Positions 55,853 through 64,000 of a stretch of DNA of 64,000 nt are shown here, one piece after another. The position numbers were made by a program, and so were the translations under genes. Source of the DNA: Candidula unifasciata (Eukaryota > Mollusca > Gastropoda > Stylommatophora > Geomitridae); assembly GCA_905116865.2 (NCBI GenBank), contig CAJHNH020006979.1, forward strand, positions 83,752-147,751. Reading direction: 5' to 3'. Below the pieces are notes generated by a model. The model was not told the DNA's origin. It searched no databases and saw only the letters and a list, made by a program, of their open reading frames with translations. Positions within the stretch are counted from its first letter, which is position 1. Every line of letters begins with the position of its first letter.

Positions 55853-57626
55853 TCTATATATATATAAAAATCAATGTTTGTGTGTTTGTTTCACCCCTAT
55901 AGACTCGGAAACTACTGAACCGATTTAGCTGAAATTTTCAGGATATGTTTGTTGTGATACCGGATTTTGAACTGTCGTGGTTTGAAATTCAACCTGTCAC
56001 TGTTAGAGATAGGTGACCACAATTTATGTCAAAATATACGCAACTAATATTTATAACTTTAGTGATTTCTAATTATAGCCACGTTAGTAATTGCGCATGT
56101 GCCGTATTTACCATTCGCCGGCGAGTTACGTGCAGCCAACGCCTTCTCTAATACTAATACATAGAGTAGGTCGTGGTACAGCAAACAAGAATATCTCTAT
56201 ATTTGCCACAATAACAATATTAAACACGATTTCTATTTTCTGTTGTTTTTTTCAAACAACCTTCGATGGGGGGGGGGGGGGGGGGGCAATCGAGGACTAT
56301 CTCGACGTCGGGGGAGACAGTGACTGCGACATTAACTTCATTAACCGTGTTAGACACGTGCGATTTCTATTTCATTAATATATCTGGAGTATCTGTCTAC
56401 GAGAAAACAATTGCCTGCGGTTTTGAATTGTGTTTTAATCGCGACACAGTGGTAGGGACACATATGTCTAATAGTTGTGTTCTCTTTTCGTTGTTCCGAT
56501 TAAGTGGCTGCTTGGTCGAATGGTTAGAACACTGGGTTCAAGTGCGGTAGACCTGGGTTCGAATCCGCAGTAGTTAATTTTTTTTTTACCCCGGACTAAA
56601 ATAATATCCTCATCTGCTCTGTCGTGGTGACAGCACTAGCCATGTTGCCTTAATATTAAAAAAAAAAAAAAAAAACAGTAAATGGGTAAACCATTGATAA
56701 TTAGATTTAGTTATTTCATCTGTGTTGGAATTTTAAGCTGTGCTGTTTACAATGGCGTTCATTTCCTAATTATGGTGTTTTTTTTCCTGTGTTCATTTGC
56801 TTTTCAAGTGTTGTTTTTTTTTCCTCCCAACTACTTTAATGTGGGAAAGAGTTGTCGGTGAATTTGGGGGGGGGGGGGGGAGGGGGGGGCAAACTATTAA
56901 CTGAGAGAGCTTTAAGTCACAGTAACTGCTTTACCCACTTAAAGTAGCAGCAGCAGTAATAGTTGTGGTTGGGCTGTTACACCATAATGCTCTCATGTGA
57001 AGACCGCCGGTAAGGTTATGGCGTTCTTCTGTCGGCAAGTGAAATTATACATCCTAACAGCACCAGCCATGCGGAACTAAATCTTCTGGCTCACGGCTCT
57101 CTGTCTACTCCGATGGTAACACAGATAGCAGTGACAATATTTTAGTAGTTGTACTGGTACTTGAAGGATGATGTGGCAAATATTTCACTAGCCCTATTCA
57201 CTACCTTTTACAATTCCTGCTCCTTATTTTAGTCTAGATGGACCGGTATGTCAATGTCAGTTACAGCAACTACAAAATATCGCCAGTTAGTTAAATTTAA
57301 GAGAACTTAAAGAGCTTTACACGTGATTTTCAGGTTCTCATTACCTAATTTGTTTATATTTTACTAACGCTACCTCCGCTTTTCTATTTTTTACGACTTA
57401 CTTTGTTATTTACAAGTACAGTTGTAGCTTTACTTCCGTCTCCTATAAAAATACAAACAGCTTTAGCATGTGATAACCAAATAACCACTTTTGTAACCAG
57501 TTTTATTAGCTGTGGTTTAGCTGTTGTTCTGTACATCGCTAGCGTGAAGCGAAGACACATTTCTATGTTCTCTATTTTCCATGTAGTCAAATTACGCCAC
57601 AGCAACGCGTGGCCGGGCACAGCTAG
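55853..57626 (+). mobile_element. Helitron 2 (1,774 bp), non-autonomous
   Basis: TCTATATATATAAAAATC at 55853 follows A, and GCACAGCTAG ends at 57626 before T. The first ~230 bp and last ~130 bp are nearly identical to Helitron 1 (for example TTTTATTAGCTGTGGTTTAG near both 3' ends). The interior has no helicase coding, long G-runs (56268-56286, 56863-56889) and one SINE insertion. Some inner sequence (about 56745-56985) is related to Helitron 1 55185-55390 but diverged. Confidence 0.93.
56498..56682 (+). mobile_element. tRNA-derived SINE family H, within Helitron 2
   Basis: GGCTGCTTGGTCGAATGGTTA (A-box) and GACCTGGGTTCGAATCCGCAG (B-box) form a tRNA-like head. The 7-bp acceptor stem can even be paired with G-T wobbles, but the anticodon arm is only 4 bp and lacks U33. 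An unrelated body and 17-A tail (56659-56675) follow. It is a SINE, not a working tRNA gene. Confidence 0.75.
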
Positions 57627-57705
57627 TTGCTCTATAAAAACACACGTCTAGCCCTATATGCCCTTTACGCCTCAAAGCGTGGAAAAGGGACCTTCACTTT
57701 TTTAT
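57627..57705 (+). mobile_element. SINE family C, copy 5, right part
   Basis: TTGCTCTATAAAAACACACG, CTAGCCCTATATGCCC and CTCAAAGCGTGGAAAAGGGA continue the SINE interrupted at 55852. Compare ATTGGTCTATAAAATATACA at 47590 and CGTAGAAAAGGGC at 47640. Confidence 0.92.
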
Positions 57706-57716
57706 TTTAAACACGA

Positions 57717-58050
57717 CATGTGTGTGTGTATGTGTGTGTGTATGTATGTGTGTATGTATGTGTGTGTATGTGTGTGTATGTGTGTGTATGTATGTATATG
57801 TGTGTGTATGTATGTATGTGTGTGTATGTATGTGTATGCGTGTGTGTGTATGTGTGTGTATGTGTGTGAATGTGTGTGTGTATGTGTGTGAGTGTATGTG
57901 TGTGAGTGTATGTGTGTATGTGTGTGTATGAATGTGTGTGTATGTGTGTGTATGTGTGTGTATGTGTGTGTATGTGTGTGTATGTGTGTGTATGTATATG
58001 TGTGTGTATGTGTGTGTGTATGTGTATGTGTGTATGTGTGTATGTGTGCA
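57717..58050. repeat. (GTAT/GT)n imperfect microsatellite
   Basis: TGTGTATG units over about 330 bp. ORFs on both strands here are artefacts. Confidence 0.98.
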
Positions 58051-58379
58051 AAAGAATATTTTAGCACCGGGGAAGCCACCTCACCTAGGTACGCTACTGG
58101 ATAAAGTCGTTTTCAGAAGTGTAAAAACTACGACCAAAATATACATTATATCTACAATAAATAACGACACTATATAACTTGACAGCTCTAACAACAGAAC
58201 AACTAATCTGCATTTGGTCGCTTAGAGAATTTACAGTTTCCCACACACACACAAAATTGGGAGGCCTAAGGAGGTTCTGGAAGTTGTGAAAAAAAAAAAA
58301 AAAATAATGTAAACAAAAAAGAAAAAAACATTGCATCTTTTTCTTACGCCTTTCTAACCCCCAATAGAGCATGGGCGCT

Positions 58380-58830
58380 TAACTAACTCACGCCAAGTCT
58401 CTCTATCCTTTGCTATCGCACGCAGCACAACCCGTGTCTTCTTCATCTTTTTGACTTTACTCTCTAGCTCCCTTCTACATGTGTGTGTACGTTTTTTTTT
58501 TTTTTTTAATGTCTTCTTTTTTCTATGCCCCTGTGGGTTTCAGTGCACATGCCTTCTAGTTATATTGTTCTCATGTTTTCTCAACGTGTATCCAACGCCA
58601 GTGTCTTTTCTACACCTCTTGGTCCATTGGAACTTGCTTAGTTCTCCCCCGAAGCTTTACATCAGTAATCCTATCCAACCGTTTAATTCAATCTATTCTG
58701 CACAGGCACCAGTTAATGAATGTTTGTAGTTTATTAGTAACTGTCTTTCTTCTCAGTGTTTGCGCTCAAGAAAAAAACTACTGACTTGACATTAGAATGC
58801 GAAATTATTAGTTTAGGATTAGTTTTAATT
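58380..58830 (-). pseudogene. LINE 3' region (family L1), inverted copy
   Basis: Read on the minus strand: ATTCATTAACTGGTGCCTGT, GATTGAATTAAACGGTTGGA, GAACTAAGCAAGTTCCAATG, ACACGTTGAGAAAACATGAG, AACAATATAACTAGAAGGCA, AACCCACAGGGGCATAGAAA. The last four blocks match 44250-44395 in order. Confidence 0.88.
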
Positions 58831-59080
58831 TCTTTGCTTCTCCAAAATAAAAATTGCATCACTTACCCAAAACTAAAGGTCAAAGTTCAAACACAGATTA
58901 CCTAGATAATTTAACGTAAGACAAAACAAACGGTGCAACAATGTCAAGCTTGTTGAAAAAAAATGGGTAAATCAAGCAATAGTGCATCTGATAATGTTAA
59001 TTATTTCTTCAGATAAGAAAAGAAAATCTGCATCGACTTGAGGCATTATTGAAGCTTACTGTTTACAATTCTTCTTTGAG
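58831..59080. other. Gene-free stretch
   Basis: Nothing supportable. Confidence 0.5.
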
Positions 59081-59199
59081 TGTGTGTGTGTTTGTGTGTG
59101 GTGTTTGTGTGGGTGTGTGTATGTATGTATGTATGTATGTATGTATGTATGTATGTATGTATGTATGTATGTATGTATGTATCTATGTATGTATGTATG
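59081..59199. repeat. (GT)n/(ATGT)n microsatellite, left half split by LTR element
   Basis: ATGT array with one ATCT variant, ending at the LTR start. It resumes at 62484. Confidence 0.97.
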
Positions 59200-59880
59200 T
59201 GTACTAGGGGGAAGAAGCCCTTAGTACTAAGATAAAAAAGAGGAAAATAGTTCGTTTAGGTGGGGACTAGAAATATTAATATTCTAGTCCAGGCAAGAGA
59301 TCTTCTGTGTAAAGTCTAATATAGCCCAGGTAAGGAATAAACTAAATTAAAAACATAAAACTAAACTAGGAAACGACCTACTAGAAGTCCTAAGCTGAAG
59401 AAAACAACTGTAACTATTTATACAACGTTGAACATAATTTTATTGAACTTCACATCAGCATGGCCACAAGTAACGACATAAACGACCACGTGCTGGAACA
59501 AAACCTCAAATATACAGCAATCTACCATCTAACTATTTCTGGCAAGAATGCAAATGAAAATCTATTTTAACCAACTAACCACTGAACGTACCCTCGACTG
59601 CCATCAGTCCGACCACGAACGTTACCTGTGGTCGCCATACCCATAGAACGGCCCATTGTGCAAAGCATCAGTCTACTAGGTTCCACGGGTTGGTCCGGAA
59701 GTCAAAACAGGCTTGAAACTGTCAGTCGGCCGTTTAAATACCCCGTGGGCTGATTTTTCTCCATCTTCCGGTCAATTCTAGTAGTTAGTTCCGGTGGCCT
59801 TTTAACCATTTTAAAACCAGAATAAATCTAAGATCTTTAATCTGCTGTACTGTAGCCTTCGTCGCTTCCACCCTACTACA
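59200..59880 (-). repeat. Left LTR (681 bp)
   Basis: Similar to 61740-62483 in the first ~390 bp and last ~130 bp. The block between (about 59590-59745) does not match the other LTR. Confidence 0.9.
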
Positions 59881-60435
59881 CGTCGGATTATTATTTTTGT
59901 TGACGTCCCGGCAACCACACAATATGTAACATAAATTGTCTAAAAATCATCCCCCAACTCCTGTTCCACATCCAACAGAGTTACTGACCATAGCCACCTG
60001 ATATAAAATCATCCCCCTGACATTATGTAATTACTAGTTACTTGCAGTACCACTAATAACATTCACCCAAAAAAATAGCTGACATCGATATATGATCAAA
60101 GCACGACTCGTCCCAAGGGAACGTATAAGTCCCAAATAAGAAATTACAAAGATGGCAGTAGTCATGAAACATCCAGTGAACATTTGCGTTCGAGTTTCAG
60201 CTACCATCTGCAAAATCACTACAAATCCCCCTCTACATCAATAATGGCGATATCATCGGAACACGTTAGCATGTGCGCTTGGGTCCGAGACACCATCAGA
60301 GTAGAACAAACCCCCAATTAATCCGCTCCTCGCTAAAACAATGCGTTAAACACATACCAAATCACTACTAAAACACAACAAGCAAAACCTTAAAAAAAAA
60401 AATACATGTTACTGCAATAAAAACATAGTAATCAG

Positions 60436-61000
60436 TTAACATCCTGATTCTTGATCAGTTGGATTTCCTCTCCGACGTCCAGTAATTCTTCGTAGATAAG
60501 TTGTCATATTTTATACCTCAGCCGCGGGGCTTACAATGGACATTGTCTTGGCCGCAGTGCCATCGAGAGACATAACACACTCTTGTCTCGGCCGCGTGGC
60601 CCTCGAGAGACATATCGGACATTACCTCGGATTTGTAAAAGCCTACAATTGACTGATTGGACATTACCTCGGCTTTGTAAAAGCCTACAATTACCTCGGC
60701 TTTGGCATAGCCTACAAATAGACATTTTCGTTTACTACCTCGGCCAAAGGCCTACAAGAGACATTGTCTCAGCCGCGTGGCCCTCAAGAGACATAACACA
60801 CTCTTGTCTCGGCCGCGTGGCCATCAGAGACACATCATCACTTTTGCCAATGTCTCGGCCGCTCGGCCATCAAGAGACAATCCTCTCGTCACTGCCAACA
60901 CCGCTTGGCTTCCAAGTGACATTGAACAATTACCTCGGCCGAAGCCTACAATGAGAATGGAACGCAATTACCTCGGCCGAAGCCTACAATGTTTTAACTG
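60436..61000 (-). repeat. Array of co-varying hairpin units
   Basis: About 14 units of two kinds. Kind A: TTGTAGGC..GCCGAGGTAAT with stems GGCTTT/AAAGCC, GGCT/AGCC, GGCC/GGCC or GGC/GCC. Kind B: TGTCTC..GAGACA outer stem around GGCC-ACGC-GGCC. The plus strand is shown in the sequence; motif forms are given for the minus (element) strand. A 23-codon ATG ORF (60507-60436) follows directly. The plus ORF of 123 codons across the array has no support. Confidence 0.85.
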
Positions 61001-61721
61001 GTACCAGCAATGTTAAAGACGTCATTGCTTAAGTGGCTCGGTCGGTGTACTTTAAACAAGGCTCCCTACTATACAAACAGACCTAAAGTTAAACCTTGAT
61101 GTGGAGACATAAATCAAGATAAACTGACCCCAAGTTCAGGTCGAGACGTAAACAAGTCACTCCGTGGACAAAAGACAAAACCACTCCTAGTCGACAATAG
61201 ACACTGACCACTCCTAGTTAACTTAACAATAGACGCCGACTACTGCTAGTAAAAAACTAACATCTGGTCACACAATAAAACTACACAGGCCGCACCTACA
61301 CAAGTCCTAAACCAAATTAAAATCAACACGCGATAATCTGAGACGACTAGACCTGGCAAATTAAACCACTTCACAACGCTACTCACCCGTGAACAAGATG
61401 ATATAAAACCTAACTATGAACAGCCCAAGTCTTCGATAACGAAACCACACACGTAGGCGAACATATTTAAAGTCTGAAATAAAAGAGCACGTGGGCGCCA
61501 TAAAAACCGAATTTAAAATGAAAAATCACTACTATTACCTGCACAAACTAGAACTCCTTTGTGAATAAAATCCTGTCACATCTGACTAAACAAAAATCAA
61601 AAGACTAATATAGAAGCCCCACAAGTTGGGCGCCATTTAAAAATCAATCTAAACTCTGAAATACTATTATTACTTGAACTAACTAGGCTAGACACAAAAT
61701 ATCTAATGGCCACCAAAATCC

Positions 61722-61739
61722 TTGCCAGACGACGCCATT
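61722..61739 (-). promoter_or_regulatory. Putative primer-binding site
   Basis: TGGCGTCGTCTGGCAAGG on the minus strand just inside the right LTR. It ends a tRNA-like CCA complement (TGG). I cannot name the tRNA. Confidence 0.6.
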
Positions 61740-62482
61740 TGTACTAGGGGGGAGAAACCCTAAGTACTAAGATAAAAAAGTAAAGGAAATAGGGATAGTT
61801 CGTTTAGGTGGGGACTAGAAAGAAGAATATTCTAGTCCAGGCAAGAGATCTTCTGTGTAAAGTTTAATATAGTCCAGGTAACGAATAAAATAAACTAAAA
61901 ACATAAAACTAAACTAGGAAACTACTGACAAACTGGGCACACTAACTACTAAAAGTCCTAAGCTGAAGGAAACAACTGTAACTATGAATACAACGCTGAA
62001 CATAATTTTTATTTAACTTCACATCAGCATAGCCAAAAGTAACGACATAAACGACCACGTGCTGGAACAAAACCTCAAATATACAGCAATCTACCATTTA
62101 ACTATTTCTTGGCAAGAATGCAAATGACAATTATTATTGAATCTAACCAAAGGAACGCACCATACCGAGCCGATCCAATCTAGCGACGCCCAGCCATTCG
62201 ATTTGACACACCTGTACATTCTGTACGTTGCGACCAAGTGCAGTCGACAACGACAACAGGGCGTTTGACCGTAACAAGCCGGAGCGGCCACCAGATAGGA
62301 GAAGGGACAAATAAATCAGTCCGCCGTTCAAATACCCCGTGGGCTGATTTTTCTCCATCTCCCGTGTGACTATTAACTGCCAATATTTCGCCTATTTGCC
62401 GGTTGGCATTTTCAAACCAGGATAAACCTTCAAAGACCTTTAATCTGTTGTACTGTAGTCTTCGTCGCTTCCACCCTATTAC

Positions 62483-62483
<1 letters not shown>
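61740..62483 (-). repeat. Right LTR (744 bp)
   Basis: Ends identical in style to the left LTR (TGTACTAGGG...CCCTATTACA). Contains an extra ACTGACAAACTGGGCACACT segment and a private central block (about 62146-62325). Confidence 0.9.
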
Positions 62484-62513
<30 letters not shown>

Positions 62514-62607
62514 TGTATGTATGTATGTATGTATGTATGTATGTATGTATGTATGTATGTATGTATGTATGTATGTATGTATGTATGTATGTATGTATGT
62601 ATGTATG
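62484..62607. repeat. (ATGT)n microsatellite, right half
   Basis: About 30 units continuing the array at 59119-59199. Confidence 0.98.
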
Positions 62608-62869
62608 CGTGTGTGAATCTTTACGTGAATAGTATTATTTAAAAAACCGTGCAACTAACTTACTATAGGCGTGACACAAGGTACCAGGGCCACCCCCGTC
62701 ATTAAAGCAAAAACTAGTTTCCTCAAGAAGATCATCTTTTCAGAGGCGTCACTATTATAGAGCTTGTGTGGGAAACATCTAAATGTAAACTGGAGAGATG
62801 ACTGACAGTATGAGGCCCGCCTATAAAATAGAATAATAATAGAAATAACAATAATAATAATATAATTAG

Positions 62870-63125
62870 AAGAAGAAGAAGAAGAAGAAGAAGAAGAAGA
62901 AGAAGAAGAAGAAGAAGAAGAAGAAGAAGAAGAAGAAGAAGAAGAAGAAGAAGAAGAAGAAGAAGAAGAAGAAGAAGAAGAAGAAGAAGAAGAAGAAAGA
63001 GAAGAAAAAGAAGAAGAAGAAGAAGAAGAAGAAGAAGAAGAAGAAGAAGAAGAAGAAGAAGAAGAAGAAGAAGAAGAAGAAGAAGAAGAAGAAGAAGAAG
63101 ATAAAGAAGAAGAAGAAGGAGAAGG
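62870..63125. repeat. (AAG)n trinucleotide repeat, about 80 copies
   Basis: GAAGAA... with two small breaks (GAAAGAGAAGAAAAAG near 62996-63010, and GATAAAG near 63100). The poly-Ser, poly-Leu and poly-Phe minus ORFs are artefacts. Pure GAA/TTC tracts of this length can form triplexes. Confidence 0.98.
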
Positions 63126-63158
63126 AGGAAGAGAAGAACAAGAAAAGGAGAACATATG

Positions 63159-63161
63159 TGT

Positions 63162-63199
<38 letters not shown>

Positions 63200-63200
63200 A
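63159..63200. repeat. (CA)n microsatellite
   Basis: About 17 CA units. Confidence 0.97.
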
Positions 63201-63765
63201 GGCTGCGTCAATAATGAAAATGAGGAGCAAGACGACCAAAAAAAAAAAAAAAAAAAAATACATGCACATGCCTATCAAGAAAATTAACAAATGTAACAAC
63301 GAGGGATACGATAAAAGCTCACACAAAAATGTGCAACCTCAAAAGCAGAAGATCTGAAATATCATCAACAACTACAAGAATAAGCTTTGTGATAAAAAAG
63401 AATAACAAATTCAACAATCGCATTAAAACTATTTTAAACAAAATGCGTTCTCTCACCACCCCCCCCCCCCCCCCAAAAAAAAAAAAAAACAACAACCACC
63501 CCCCCCCCCTTCCCCTTTATCCTTTTCTGTTGTGCAGCACTTTTAGTGGCGTTAGGTGGAGGGTTGAAAAGAAGGCAGAGATGGAAAGGGGGGGGGGCAG
63601 TTTTAGCACGGAATCAGTGGCGTTGGAAATAAAAATCATGAACAATTCAATCTCAAAGATAGGACTCTTAAATTTTTAGACATAATAACCATATGATCAG
63701 GCTATCATATAAAATAAACATCTTCAGAATTCAATATATGCATGTAAGATTAAAAAAAAATGTAG
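63201..63765. other. Low-complexity gene-free stretch
   Basis: A-runs at 63238-63258 and 63475-63489, C-runs at 63458-63474 and 63499-63509, G-run at 63589-63597. No supported gene. Confidence 0.6.
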
Positions 63766-63772
63766 TGAAACA

Positions 63773-64000
63773 TTGTCTTGTCTTGTCTTGTCCACAATTG
63801 CCTCACAGCGTAGTGGGGAGTCGCAGTTTTCTATCCTGGGCCAGGTGTGTTGCACGTGTTGTTGTTAATCCGTGTTGCCTCAGGATCTCTGATATATTGT
63901 CTATCCATCGTGCTCTCGGTCTGCCTCTTGCTCTAGGGCAATAGTGCTGTTGGTTGTATGCTCGTAGAGGCAGTTGGTCGGTTTGCATTCGCATCAAGTG
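63773..64000 (-). pseudogene. LINE ORF2 end with (GACAA)n tail, running off the window (family L4)
   Basis: Near-identical to 30636-30860: minus strand MRMQTDQLPLRAYNQQHYCP, GRPRARWIDNISEILRQHGL, TTRATHLAQDRKLRLP and a stop, then a short 3' UTR and (GACAA)n at 63773-63790. It carries a small in-frame insertion (ARG) relative to the 30.6-kb copy. The rest of the element lies beyond the window. Confidence 0.93.

Larger units (their letters stand above)
59200..62483 (-). mobile_element. LTR-type retroelement without coding capacity
   Basis: Related terminal repeats at 59200-59880 and 61740-62483 begin TGTACTAGGG and end ACTACA/ATTACA (TG...CA). TATG flanks both sides, though within an ATGT array. 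On the minus strand, TGGCGTCGTCTGGCAAGG starts 2-3 nt inside the right LTR, as a primer-binding site should, which sets the orientation. The 1,859-bp interior has no gag, protease, RT or integrase. A polypurine tract beside the left LTR is not obvious. It is either a non-autonomous derivative or a recombinant. Confidence 0.85.

Noticed and set aside
56502..56575. Functional tRNA gene
   Set aside because: A- and B-boxes and an acceptor stem are present, but the anticodon arm is short, U33 is missing, and a SINE body with A-tail follows.
62655..63326. 223-codon poly-Ser and 159-codon poly-Leu ORFs
   Set aside because: Translation of the AAG array in different frames.

Overview
This window looks like repeat-dominated intergenic DNA from a lophotrochozoan animal, most likely a gastropod or other mollusc. 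The evidence is the density of non-LTR retrotransposon tails of the kind common in mollusc genomes, a Helitron with a PIF1-type helicase, several tRNA-derived SINE families, Tigger and piggyBac remnants, and very long ATAC, GATA, AT and AAG microsatellites. The species call is an inference. I see no intact conserved host gene, no rRNA gene and no functional tRNA gene. The only hint of a host gene is one candidate first exon (14516-14599): a good start context, a hydrophobic signal-like peptide and a perfect GTAAGT donor.

Layout. 0-2 kb: a broken non-LTR retrotransposon with recognisable reverse transcriptase motifs. 3.6-5 kb: a decayed lysine/asparagine-rich coding-like stretch on the minus strand that I cannot identify. 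7.4-11.1 kb: LINE tails, two local tandem duplications, a 40-bp near-perfect palindrome, a SINE, and a Tigger (pogo-type) remnant. 12.2-12.8 kb: an 18-bp minisatellite. 13.8-14.6 kb: a SINE with a perfect 13-bp target-site duplication, then the candidate exon. 17.4-24.3 kb: the most coherent element, two ~2.0-kb nearly identical direct repeats around 2.8 kb carrying one long minus-strand ORF. That ORF has a gag-like N-terminus, an in-frame 4 x 32-residue repeat and no pol; a run of hairpins sits in its leader. This resembles a non-autonomous 'terminal repeats plus gag only' LTR element. 24.4-33 kb: GATA, 72-bp and 26-bp arrays and a cluster of four SINE families. 33.5-35.6 kb: a LINE tail and a decayed copy of a widespread invertebrate protein family of unknown function. 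36-40.4 kb: microsatellites, including about 1 kb of CATA. 41-51 kb: many LINE fragments, SINEs and an 883-bp piggyBac-type MITE.

51.9-57.6 kb holds two Helitrons with correct TC...CTAG ends. One sits in an AT microsatellite and keeps a deleted helicase. The other is non-coding and sits inside a SINE whose uninterrupted relatives in this window show the empty site. 59.2-62.5 kb is a second LTR-type element without coding capacity, inserted in an ATGT microsatellite; its two LTRs are mosaic and its interior carries a second, unrelated array of co-varying hairpins. The window ends in a LINE tail that is the twin of one at 30.6 kb.

Functionally, almost everything here is mobile DNA and its decay products. 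The elements most likely to be recently active are the 17.4-24.3 kb element (LTRs differ at only a handful of sites) and the two SINE insertions with perfect target-site duplications.
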